A stretch of 10,812 nucleotides of DNA. It comes from JANOAR01 sp031411235. GTDB lineage: Bacteria; Verrucomicrobiota; Verrucomicrobiia; Verrucomicrobiales; Verrucomicrobiaceae. This document shows positions 4,927-10,812 of the stretch, piece by piece (positions within the stretch are counted from its first letter, which is position 1; each line of letters starts with the position of its first letter). The position numbers and the translations under genes were made by a program. Under the pieces are notes generated by a model that saw nothing but the letters and a program-made list of their open reading frames with translations, was not told the origin of the DNA and made no database searches. Location of the stretch: assembly GCA_031411235.1 (NCBI GenBank), contig JANOAR010000032.1, positions 1 to 10,812 on the forward strand, written 5' to 3'.

Positions 4927-6813
4927 ATGTTTACGTTCCCGAAGGAGTATGATGTTCTAGTCTGTGGCGCAGGCCATGCAGGCGTGGAGGCCGCGATGGC
5001 GGCAGCGCGCCTGGGGTGCTCGGCGGCCATTTTGACACAGAACCTGGATACAGTGTCGCAGATGTCATGCAATCCAGCGATTGGCGGATTAGCCAAGGGG
5101 CACATGGTGCGCGAGCTAGATGCCCTGGGCGGCGTGATGGGGCAGAACACGGATGCGACGGGGATTCAGTTTCGGATGCTGAATGCAGGGAAGGGGCCAT
5201 CGGTGCAAGCGCCCCGCGCCCAGGCGGACAAGAAGGCGTATCAATTTCGGATGAAGTGGCTCCTGGAGAACCAGGAAGGGCTGGATATGCACCAGGGGAA
5301 TGCGGCGGAAATCTTGGTGGAGAAGGGTCGCGTCGCAGGGGTGAGGACGAGCCTAGGCGTGATCTATGGCGCGAAGTCGGTGGTGATTTCGTCTGGGACA
5401 TTTATGCGTGGCCTCCTGCATGTAGGGCTGCAAAACCAGAGCGGCGGGCGGATGGGCGACGCGATTTCAACACTGTCGGACTCTCTACTGGCGCTGGGTT
5501 TTGAGGTGAAGCGCTTCAAAACAGGGACACCCTGCCGGATCAATGGGCGGTCGATTGATTATTCCAAGCTTGCTGAGCAGCCAGGGGATGAGCCTGCGCC
5601 TCGGTTTAGCTTTTTGTCTGGGGTGGTGGAGGAGGATGACGGACTGTTTACGCTGAATCGGTGGCAGGCGAATTTGTTCCACGTGGAACAAATTCCATGC
5701 TGGATCGGCTACACAAACGAGCGGACGCATGAGATCATTCGAGCGAATCTGGACAAGTCCCCGATGTACTGCGGACGCATTGAGGGCGTGGGGCCGCGCT
5801 ATTGCCCGAGTATCGAGGATAAGGTGGTGCGCTTTGCGGAGAAGGATCGGCACCAGATTTTCCTGGAACCTGAGGGGCGTCACACGAATGAGTTTTACGT
5901 GAATGGGGTGTCCACAAGTCTGCCCTACGAGGTGCAGATTGAGTTCATTCGCAGCATTGCGGGGCTGGAACGAGCGGAGATTATTCGCCCAGGCTACGCG
6001 GTGGAATACGATTACTGCCCGCCGACGCAGTTGCTGCCGACGCTGGAAACGAAGCGGGTGGAGGGGCTGTACTTTGCAGGGCAGATCAATGGAACCTCGG
6101 GCTACGAGGAGGCGGCAGCTCAGGGGCTGATGGCGGGGATCAATGCCGGGCTGAAGGTGCAGGGCCGGGAGCCGTATATCCTGGCTCGGAGTGAGGCCTA
6201 TATCGGCGTGATGATCGACGATCTGGTGACGAAGGGGACGACGGAACCCTATCGGATGTTCACGAGCCGGGCGGAGTTTCGCCTGCTGCTGCGGCAGGAT
6301 AACTGCGACCTGCGGCTAACACCACGGGCAGCGGAGCTGGGGATTGTGGGGCGGTTCCGTGCGGAGCATACGGCGCAAAAAGCGGCGGCGCTTACGGCAG
6401 CGAAGACGCTCTGTGCGACGACAAACCACGAGGGGATTCGGTTGGATCGCTGGTTCCGCCGCCCTGAGAACTCACATGCCATGCTGCCGGGAGAGGTGCA
6501 TGGGCTTTACTCGGCAGAGGTGTGGAGCCTGGTGGAGAACGATCTAAAATACGCAGGCTACATCACGCGTCAGGAGGACATGGTGGCGAGGACGGCGAAG
6601 ATGGAGGATAAGGCGATGCCAGTCGGGCTCGACTACCACGGAGTGCAGGGACTGAAGCGAGAAGCCCAGATGAAGCTGGCGGAGATACGCCCGGCGACTC
6701 TCGGCCAAGCCGCACGCGTGCAAGGGGTGACGCCGGCGGATATTGCGCTTCTATCGGTGCTGCTACGGAAGGGTGGGGGAGTGAGCCCAAAAACGAATGA
6801 GGCTGGCCGGTAA
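4927..6813 (+). CDS. mnmG: tRNA uridine-5-carboxymethylaminomethyl modification enzyme MnmG (GidA)
   Basis: This 628-residue FAD protein works with the GTPase MnmE to install the (carboxymethyl)aminomethyl group at C5 of wobble U34 in certain tRNAs. The N-terminal FAD site GAGHAG is at 14-19, followed by the family signatures MSCNPAIGGLAKGH (46-59), GPRYCPSIEDK (289-299) and FAGQINGTSGYEEAAAQG, then TEPYRMFTSRAEFRLLLRQDN. The helical MnmE-binding C-terminal domain (LKYAGYI, later DIALLSVLLRK) is complete. Compared with E. coli MnmG as I remember it, the segment between FSF (227-229) and IPC (256-258) is about 16 residues longer. That extra part contains NLFHVEQI (249-256), encoded by a 24-bp palindrome holding parS. 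GAGG at 4921-4924 precedes the ATG by only two bases. The gene often neighbours rsmG-parA-parB; here yicC follows convergently after 20 bases. Confidence 0.97.
   Translation: MFTFPKEYDVLVCGAGHAGVEAAMAAARLGCSAAILTQNLDTVSQMSCNPAIGGLAKGHMVRELDALGGVMGQNTDATGIQFRMLNAGKGPSVQAPRAQADKKAYQFRMKWLLENQEGLDMHQGNAAEILVEKGRVAGVRTSLGVIYGAKSVVISSGTFMRGLLHVGLQNQSGGRMGDAISTLSDSLLALGFEVKRFKTGTPCRINGRSIDYSKLAEQPGDEPAPRFSFLSGVVEEDDGLFTLNRWQANLFHVEQIPCWIGYTNERTHEIIRANLDKSPMYCGRIEGVGPRYCPSIEDKVVRFAEKDRHQIFLEPEGRHTNEFYVNGVSTSLPYEVQIEFIRSIAGLERAEIIRPGYAVEYDYCPPTQLLPTLETKRVEGLYFAGQINGTSGYEEAAAQGLMAGINAGLKVQGREPYILARSEAYIGVMIDDLVTKGTTEPYRMFTSRAEFRLLLRQDNCDLRLTPRAAELGIVGRFRAEHTAQKAAALTAAKTLCATTNHEGIRLDRWFRRPENSHAMLPGEVHGLYSAEVWSLVENDLKYAGYITRQEDMVARTAKMEDKAMPVGLDYHGVQGLKREAQMKLAEIRPATLGQAARVQGVTPADIALLSVLLRKGGGVSPKTNEAGR
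5671..5694. promoter_or_regulatory. parS: parS-like centromere site 2, inside mnmG
   Basis: The core TGTTCCACGTGGAACA (5675-5690) is identical to site 1. Here it is extended by AATT on the left and AATT on the right, giving a perfect 24-bp palindrome that sits exactly in frame (mnmG codons 249-256, N-L-F-H-V-E-Q-I). It falls in a segment that looks like an insertion relative to other MnmG proteins, so the coding sequence may have made room for a ParB site. Confidence 0.85.
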
Positions 6814-6833
6814 CCCGCGCTCCTCGCCTGCCG

Positions 6834-7709
6834 CTATTCGATGTTTTGCACCTGCTCGCGGATCTTTTCGATCTCGCTTTTTCCAGCAACAACGAGATGG
6901 GCGAGTTCGGCGTTGTTGGCTTTGGAGCCGATGGTGTTGAATTCTCGGGCGAGTTCCTGGGTAAGGAAGTCCATGCTGCGGCCCATGGGATCGCGGCTAG
7001 CGAGGTACTTGGCGAATTCAGTGAGGTGGCTTTGGGCGCGGGTGAGTTCTTCGCTGATGTCGCAGCGGTCGGCGTAGAGGGCGAGTTCTTTGAGGAGCCG
7101 CTCGTCGCTGAGATCCACGGGTAAGGAGGCATCCTGGAGGCGCTGGACGAGGGTTTTGTGCTGAGCGGCGGGGACGAGCTTGGATTTCTCGGCGATGGAG
7201 GTGAGGAGCTGGGCTATTTTTTCGAGCCTGCTTTGGATGTCGTGGTGGAGATGCTGGCCCTCGGCAGAACGCATGGCGAGGAAGGGCTTGAGAGCAGCGT
7301 GGAGGGCTTGCTGAATCAAAGGCCAAGAACTTTCGGCTTCGAGGCTGGGGCGCTCAAGTTCGAGGACGCCGGGCCAACGGAGGGTGTCGGCGAGGGTGAG
7401 GGTATTGGGGAGACCGAGTGCTAGGGCGAGGTCAGACGAGGCGCTGGCATATTGCTTGGCGAGAGCGAGGTCGGTTTTGAGCACGCTGCTGGTGCCCTGA
7501 CTGCTGGCGCAGCGGAGGCTGATGTTGATGCGTCCGCGTGAGGTGACGGCGGCTACGACGGCGCGGATGGTGGGCTCCAGTTCAGCGAGTTCGCGCGGGA
7601 GGTTGGCGACGATTTCAAGCTGCTTGCGGTTAACGGAACTGATCTCGACATTCCATGTGACGCCACTTCCCTGGGCGTCGGCTCGACCAAATCCTGTCAT
7701 GCTATTCAT
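6834..7709 (-). CDS. yicC: YicC family endoribonuclease
   Basis: This 291-residue protein shows the family signature at both ends: MNSMTGFGRA at the start (1-10) and, at the C-terminus, GRSMDFLTQELAREFNTIGS (243-262) followed by KSEIEKIREQVQNIE (277-291). Between them are SVNRKQLEI (25-33, the YicC_N region), EGQHLHHDI (150-158) and CDISEELTRAQSHL (216-229, the DUF1732 part). Members are RNA-cleaving enzymes linked to RNA turnover and stationary-phase fitness; the E. coli protein is reported to affect RyhB stability. Length is normal and no key block is missing. It lies 59 bases downstream of a same-strand membrane-protein gene, so co-transcription is possible, and converges on mnmG with a 20-base gap. 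The often-adjacent gmk is not in the window. Confidence 0.93.
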   Translation of the reverse strand: MNSMTGFGRADAQGSGVTWNVEISSVNRKQLEIVANLPRELAELEPTIRAVVAAVTSRGRINISLRCASSQGTSSVLKTDLALAKQYASASSDLALALGLPNTLTLADTLRWPGVLELERPSLEAESSWPLIQQALHAALKPFLAMRSAEGQHLHHDIQSRLEKIAQLLTSIAEKSKLVPAAQHKTLVQRLQDASLPVDLSDERLLKELALYADRCDISEELTRAQSHLTEFAKYLASRDPMGRSMDFLTQELAREFNTIGSKANNAELAHLVVAGKSEIEKIREQVQNIE

Positions 7710-7768
7710 CGTGGATGATGGCTTGGGTAGGCAGAGAGGGAAAGGGGGAAGTCGCTGCTAGAGCAATG

Positions 7769-9259
7769 TCAGCGAAAGCTGATGGTGGGCTGCTGGGGGT
7801 CTTCGAGGGGGATTTCGGTGGGGTTGCCGTGTTCGTCTTGGAGGTTGAAGCCGAGAGAGTAAATGAGGCCTTTGGTGGGGTCGTATTTAATGGGTTGGCC
7901 GCTGAAGGGGTCGGTGGGTAGCTGGCTGAAATAATGGGGGACGAGGTCTGCGAGTTGGGCGGGCGCTTTGGCGTGGTCGAGGCTCCAGCAACGCACGGCG
8001 AAAAGGGTGAGGACGACGAGATGGCGAGCCCTTTCGAGGCTGTGGCGCTCCATAAGGTTCACATAGGGCCAGATGCGGTTGTGGGCGTAGGCCGTGCCTG
8101 CGTAGTTGGGGCTGCCGATGTTAGCAAGAGGGCGCAACTGAGGGCCGATGCGCTCGCTGATTTGAGTGCTGCGGAGGTAGGCAGGGCGGTGGACTTGCTG
8201 TTTGAGTTCGAGGAAGCTCTGCGCAAAAAGATCGAGCGTGCGGTGGGGTTTAAAAAACAACCGTCCAGGGACTTGGGGCATCATTTGAACGGTGAGCGCG
8301 TCCCAGGGATCGCCTGCGCGAGGGCCGACGATGAGCTTGCGCTCGAATTCATAGAAGCCTCTGAAGGCGTCGGCGAGGGGGGCATCCTCGGGGGTGTGGC
8401 GCTCCCACTCGACCTGCCAGCGGGTGAGGGCTTTGGTATCCAGGTTGGAGCTGCGCAAAAGGACGGCAAGGGCGACACAGGCGTGCTGGTGGAGTTCGAC
8501 GCCGCGAGCGTAGTAGGTGGGCCAAGCGCTGATAGTTTGCAGGCGTTTGCTGAGTTCGGCGAGATCAAGAGCAGACTGCATGGCAGCGGCATCCTGGCCA
8601 ACGCGCTGGTAGTAGGCGCAGGCGATTCCCTTGGCCATGCCGAGGTGATTCCAGGGATCGGGTGGGGAGCCGAGGTCTTCGTTGAACCAGGCTTGCTGGT
8701 GCGGGATCCAGTGCGGGTCTGCGAGCAAGTCTTTGAGATTGTCGAAGGCGAAAGCGTTGGCGTTGGTAATGCGGGCAAGCGTCGGGGTATCCCAATCCCA
8801 GGGAGTGCTGGGGTTTTTGGTGCCTGGAGGCTCCACCTTGATGGCGCTGAGCAACCGCTTGATGCGATCAGGCGCTCGGGGAGTCGGGCTCGCGATGTCG
8901 ATGGCTGGCATGGCTAAGCCACCATCGTAGGGCAATGCGTCATCGCGGAGGTAAACCCAAGCGAGGATGGTGCAGGCGAAGATAATGAGGGTGACTGGCA
9001 TGAGCCAACGCAAACGCTGCTGGCGCTGATAAGCGTCTGCTGAGAAGGGAAGATCGTGAATGGGGGGCTCGGCGCTGCGAGGTGCTGAGCGCGGGGTGGT
9101 GGCTGCCGCTGCCGTGAAGGGGGAGGAAGGTACGTTACTCGAAGCGCGACGAGTAGGTGGTGGAAAACGGGGCTGGGCATCCTCCAATGACCAAGGGGAG
9201 CGCCACGGATCAGGAGGGCGCTGCTCTGGGGTGGATTCGTCGTGTTCTGGAGGAAACAT
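7769..9259 (-). CDS. Single-pass membrane protein of unknown function
   Basis: This 496-residue protein has three visible parts. Residues 1-80 are a Pro/Ser/Thr-rich, probably disordered N-terminus (PPDPWRSPWS at 15-24). One transmembrane helix lies at about 85-104 (RWLMPVTLIIFACTILAWVYL), preceded by Arg residues, so the tail is probably cytoplasmic and the large remainder periplasmic. The helical periplasmic part contains DPWNHLGMAKGIACAYYQRV and similar segments, suggesting helical-repeat packing. The C-terminus carries LADLVPHYFSQLPTDPFSG (436-454), then YDPTKGLIYSLG and NLQDEHGN. I know that 'LVP.Y...LP.DPFSG.P..Y......YS.G.N..D' pattern as a recurring tail in planctomycete and verrucomicrobial proteins, without a known function. 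No catalytic motif is recognised. The ATG at 9259 lacks a Shine-Dalgarno. It may share a transcript with yicC. Confidence 0.8.
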   Translation of the reverse strand: MFPPEHDESTPEQRPPDPWRSPWSLEDAQPRFPPPTRRASSNVPSSPFTAAAATTPRSAPRSAEPPIHDLPFSADAYQRQQRLRWLMPVTLIIFACTILAWVYLRDDALPYDGGLAMPAIDIASPTPRAPDRIKRLLSAIKVEPPGTKNPSTPWDWDTPTLARITNANAFAFDNLKDLLADPHWIPHQQAWFNEDLGSPPDPWNHLGMAKGIACAYYQRVGQDAAAMQSALDLAELSKRLQTISAWPTYYARGVELHQHACVALAVLLRSSNLDTKALTRWQVEWERHTPEDAPLADAFRGFYEFERKLIVGPRAGDPWDALTVQMMPQVPGRLFFKPHRTLDLFAQSFLELKQQVHRPAYLRSTQISERIGPQLRPLANIGSPNYAGTAYAHNRIWPYVNLMERHSLERARHLVVLTLFAVRCWSLDHAKAPAQLADLVPHYFSQLPTDPFSGQPIKYDPTKGLIYSLGFNLQDEHGNPTEIPLEDPQQPTISFR

Positions 9260-9343
9260 CGTGGCTAGGGTAAGGAGGAGATTTTGGGCCGAGCGAAACC
9301 GGAAGTCGAGGTACGTCTGGGGGCGGCGAGGGAATTTATGGGA

Positions 9344-9374
9344 TTCGGATTTCGGGAATCGCGGTTTCGGATTT
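9344..9374. repeat. Short direct repeat upstream of the Nif3 gene
   Basis: TTCGGATTT occurs at 9344-9352 and again at 9366-9374, within the 126-base gap between the divergent 7769-9259 gene and the Nif3 gene. The second copy lies immediately before AGGG (9375-9378), which serves as a plausible Shine-Dalgarno seven bases from the ATG at 9386. A regulatory role is unproven. Confidence 0.4.
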
Positions 9375-9385
9375 AGGGTGCCGTC

Positions 9386-10141
9386 ATGCTTCTTTCTGAC
9401 CTAACTGACTATCTTTATTCTGAACTCCGCCTCGCCAGCGTGGGCGACTATTCGCAGGCGATGAATGGCTTGCAGATGGAGAACCGCCAGAAGGAGGTGA
9501 CGAAGATCGTCGCAGCGGTCGATGCCTGTCTGCCAGTGATGCGTAAGGCGGTGGCGCTGCGGGCAGATTTGCTACTGGTGCATCATGGGTTGTTCTGGAC
9601 GGGGCCGCAGAGCCACACAGGCGCAGCGTTTCAAAAGCTGCGGACTTGCCTGGAGGGTGGGCTAGCAGTTTACAGCGCCCACCTGCCGCTGGATGTACAT
9701 CCTGTGTGGGGGAATAATGCGCTGCTGGCTCGGGAGCTGGGGCTGGAGACACACGGCACCTGGATGCCGAGCAAGGGCCAAGATATTGGCCTTTTCAGTG
9801 ACACGAAGATGGCCACGGACGTACTCCGCGCTCGGCTGGGGAAGGTGCTCGGCGGCGCAGTGCATGTCTGCGCGGGTGGGCCAGGAATGACAAAAAGGAT
9901 TGGCATTGTGACGGGCGGAGCGGGCAGCGAGGTGGCAACAGCGAAGGCGGCGGGCATAGACACCTTCATCACAGGCGAAGGCCCCCACTGGAGCTACACG
10001 CTAGCGGAGGAGTTGGGCGTAAACGTGTTCTACGGTGGCCACTACGCGACCGAAACCTTCGGGGTGAAAGCTCTGGCTCAACACTTGGCCGAGCGCTTTG
10101 ACCTTGAGTGGGAGTTCGTGGATCACCCGACGGGGCTTTAA
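9386..10141 (+). CDS. Nif3-like dinuclear metal centre protein (NIF3/YbgI family)
   Basis: This 251-residue cytosolic protein matches the NIF3 family, toroidal hexamers that bind two metal ions per subunit; the reaction is uncertain, and GTP cyclohydrolase I type 2 is a common but doubtful annotation. Visible family features are the N-terminal NGLQ (27-30), VHHGLFW (65-71; H66 and H67 probable ligands), YSAHLPLDVH (96-105; D103 a ligand), TFITGEGPHW (193-202) and the C-terminal GGHYATETFG (217-226; H219 and E223 ligands). All expected ligands are present. The length equals that of the short YbgI type, with no inserted PII-like domain. AGGG at 9375-9378 supports the ATG chosen. It stands alone between a divergent membrane-protein gene and the tRNA/island junction. 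Confidence 0.93.
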   Translation: MLLSDLTDYLYSELRLASVGDYSQAMNGLQMENRQKEVTKIVAAVDACLPVMRKAVALRADLLLVHHGLFWTGPQSHTGAAFQKLRTCLEGGLAVYSAHLPLDVHPVWGNNALLARELGLETHGTWMPSKGQDIGLFSDTKMATDVLRARLGKVLGGAVHVCAGGPGMTKRIGIVTGGAGSEVATAKAAGIDTFITGEGPHWSYTLAEELGVNVFYGGHYATETFGVKALAQHLAERFDLEWEFVDHPTGL

Positions 10142-10166
10142 CACGACACCCGTCATTGGGTGTTAA
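10138..10166 (+). terminator. Possible terminator hairpin after the Nif3 gene
   Basis: Two alternative stems overlap the stop codon region: ACACCC (10146-10151) with GGGTGT (10158-10163), or TTAACAC (10138-10144) with GTGTTAA (10160-10166). Only a weak T-rich stretch (CTTTAT) follows several bases later, so this would be a poor intrinsic terminator. It also lies just past the end of the minus-strand tRNA remnant. Confidence 0.3.
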
Positions 10167-10175
10167 TGCGCTTTA

Positions 10176-10223
10176 TGGCACACCCGGCAGGGATCGAACC
10201 TGCGACCAGAAGATTAGAAATCT
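10176..10223 (-). tRNA. 3' half of tRNA-Arg (UCU), probable integrase attachment site
   Basis: On the minus strand the sequence gives the anticodon loop TTTCTAA (anticodon UCU) and the 3' anticodon stem TCTTC. Next come the variable loop TGGTC and the T-arm GCAGG-TTCGATC-CCTGC, then the 3' acceptor strand CGGGTGT, discriminator G and encoded CCA (10178-10176). The matching 5' half is missing: the 5' anticodon strand should read GAAGA but only AGA is kept, and no D-arm or ACACCCG acceptor strand lies upstream. A tRNA cut at the anticodon loop with an integrase gene beside it is the classic attL/attR of an island; the complete tRNA-Arg gene should lie at the far end. Confidence 0.8.
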
Positions 10224-10242
10224 GTGATTTGCGTGTTTATCA

Positions 10243-10327
10243 ATGTTCGCCTATGTTCACCCATGGACACATCAAACACTGATACAACAAGGCTTGCATC
10301 GCCATCGAAGGTTAACACGGGTGAACA
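10243..10327. repeat. Short repeats around the integrase start (candidate arm sites)
   Basis: ATGTTCGCCT (10243-10252) and ATGTTCACCC (10253-10262) are adjacent near-identical 10-mers. The second half, TGTTCACCC (10254-10262), recurs inverted as GGGTGAACA (10319-10327). They lie between the tRNA remnant and the integrase frame, where phage-type integrases often have arm-binding sites. Confidence 0.4.
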
Positions 10328-10812
10328 AGATGACGCACAGTTGAACCAGAAAAACGCACACAAAACGCACACTCATTCTCCCGGCCCCAGTCGCGGTGAT
10401 GTTCGTTACTGGCTGGCCAAGGTGAAAAAGGTGCGGACTTCACCCGACTACTCGGTTCAAATCGAGGTCAAAGGCAAGCGCGTGCGTTTCGCGCTCAAGA
10501 CACCGAACAAGGCAGCGGCGGCATCAAAGGCGCTGGGTATTTACCAAACCATCCTGGCGAACGGCTGGGACGCTGCGCTTGCCACCCTTAAGCCTACCAG
10601 TATTAAGCCCGTCCGCACAGCGACCGTGGGCGAACTGATTGCTGAGGTGAAGGCAACGACCAGCTACCGCACAACGACATGGCATTGCTACGCTCAGAGC
10701 CTGAGGCAGATCGCCGCCGAGATCGCTGGCATAGGCGACCAGCCCGAACGCGATGCTCAGGGCAACCCCAAGCGCGATAAAAAGAAGCGCATCATCCTCC
10801 GCGCCCGCAACG
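10263..10812 (+). CDS. Phage-type tyrosine integrase, N-terminal part (runs off the right edge)
   Basis: 183 codons are visible, with no stop before the edge. Residues 1-45 are polar and probably flexible. Residues 48-100 (YWLAKVKKVR, then SVQIEVKGKRVRFALKT and AAAASKALGIYQTILANGW) look like an arm-type DNA-binding domain with strands followed by a helix. Residues 121-156 (TVGELIAEVKATTSYRTTTW, then YAQSLRQIAAEIAGI) look like the SAM-like core-binding domain. The catalytic domain (R-H-R-Y) lies outside the window, so activity cannot be judged. Its position, 40 bases from a truncated tRNA-Arg and pointing away from it, fits an island integrase acting at the tRNA. ATG 10263 is the first ATG in frame; GTG codons at 10224 and 10233 are alternatives after the in-frame stop at 10215. 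Similar N-termini occur in verrucomicrobial integrases, as I recall. Confidence 0.75.
   Translation, partial: MDTSNTDTTRLASPSKVNTGEQDDAQLNQKNAHKTHTHSPGPSRGDVRYWLAKVKKVRTSPDYSVQIEVKGKRVRFALKTPNKAAAASKALGIYQTILANGWDAALATLKPTSIKPVRTATVGELIAEVKATTSYRTTTWHCYAQSLRQIAAEIAGIGDQPERDAQGNPKRDKKKRIILRARN

Noticed and set aside
7934..8917. 327-codon plus-strand open frame opposite the membrane-protein gene
   Set aside because: The minus-strand frame covers it fully and has a sensible signal/membrane layout and a known-looking C-terminal motif; the plus frame shows only GC-biased composition.
10176..10260. A complete tRNA gene
   Set aside because: No D-arm and no 5' acceptor strand complementary to CGGGTGT exist upstream on the minus strand; only the 3' half is present.
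1..10812. CRISPR array or toxin-antitoxin pair
   Set aside because: No regularly spaced repeats, and no small overlapping gene pair with recognisable motifs, were found on reading the window.

Overview
The window is a GC-rich bacterial chromosome segment. I infer a member of the PVC group, most likely Verrucomicrobiota. The pointers are the GC content, mostly weak Shine-Dalgarno signals, a hypothetical membrane protein ending in a 'DPFSGQP..Y...G..YSLG.N..D' tail that I associate with planctomycete and verrucomicrobial proteins, and the style of the integrase N-terminus. No rRNA or other decisive taxonomic marker is present, so this is an inference.

Layout. (1) Bases 1 to about 1460 are an accessory stretch. 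A group II intron begins on the minus strand at base 463 and runs off the left edge. Next to its 5' splice site is a long imperfect hairpin that looks like an integron attC or terminator-type target. A small secreted protein of unknown function follows at 566-1114. Then comes the 3' end (domain V/VI-like hairpins) of a second, truncated group II intron on the same strand. A ~48-bp block occurs in both intron-like regions. (2) 1462-2130 encodes what looks like an orphan DUF4194/MksE/JetB subunit of an SMC-like condensin (Wadjet or MksBEF type), without its usual partners. (3) 3702-4769 (pyruvate dehydrogenase E1 alpha) and 2165-3595 (an NtrC-type sigma-54 response regulator) lie in series on the minus strand. 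(4) mnmG (gidA), 4927-6813, diverges from pdhA. Two perfect copies of a parS-like palindrome, TGTTCCACGTGGAACA, lie 821 bp apart: one in the pdhA/mnmG intergenic region and one inside the mnmG reading frame. mnmG is often next to parA/parB and the origin, so this is probably the origin-proximal centromere region. (5) yicC (6834-7709) and a single-pass membrane protein of unknown function (7769-9259) form a minus-strand pair. A Nif3-family metalloprotein (9386-10141) diverges from them. (6) At 10176 the core genome stops at the 3' half of a tRNA-Arg(UCU). An integrase gene follows and runs off the right edge, so this is the boundary of an integrated island.

The core genes cover tRNA modification, RNA turnover, central carbon metabolism and transcription control and are ordinary. 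The notable parts are the two parS sites (one in an apparent insertion within MnmG), the intron/cassette region with the orphan condensin subunit, and the tRNA-integrase junction. No CRISPR array, rRNA or complete defence operon was seen.
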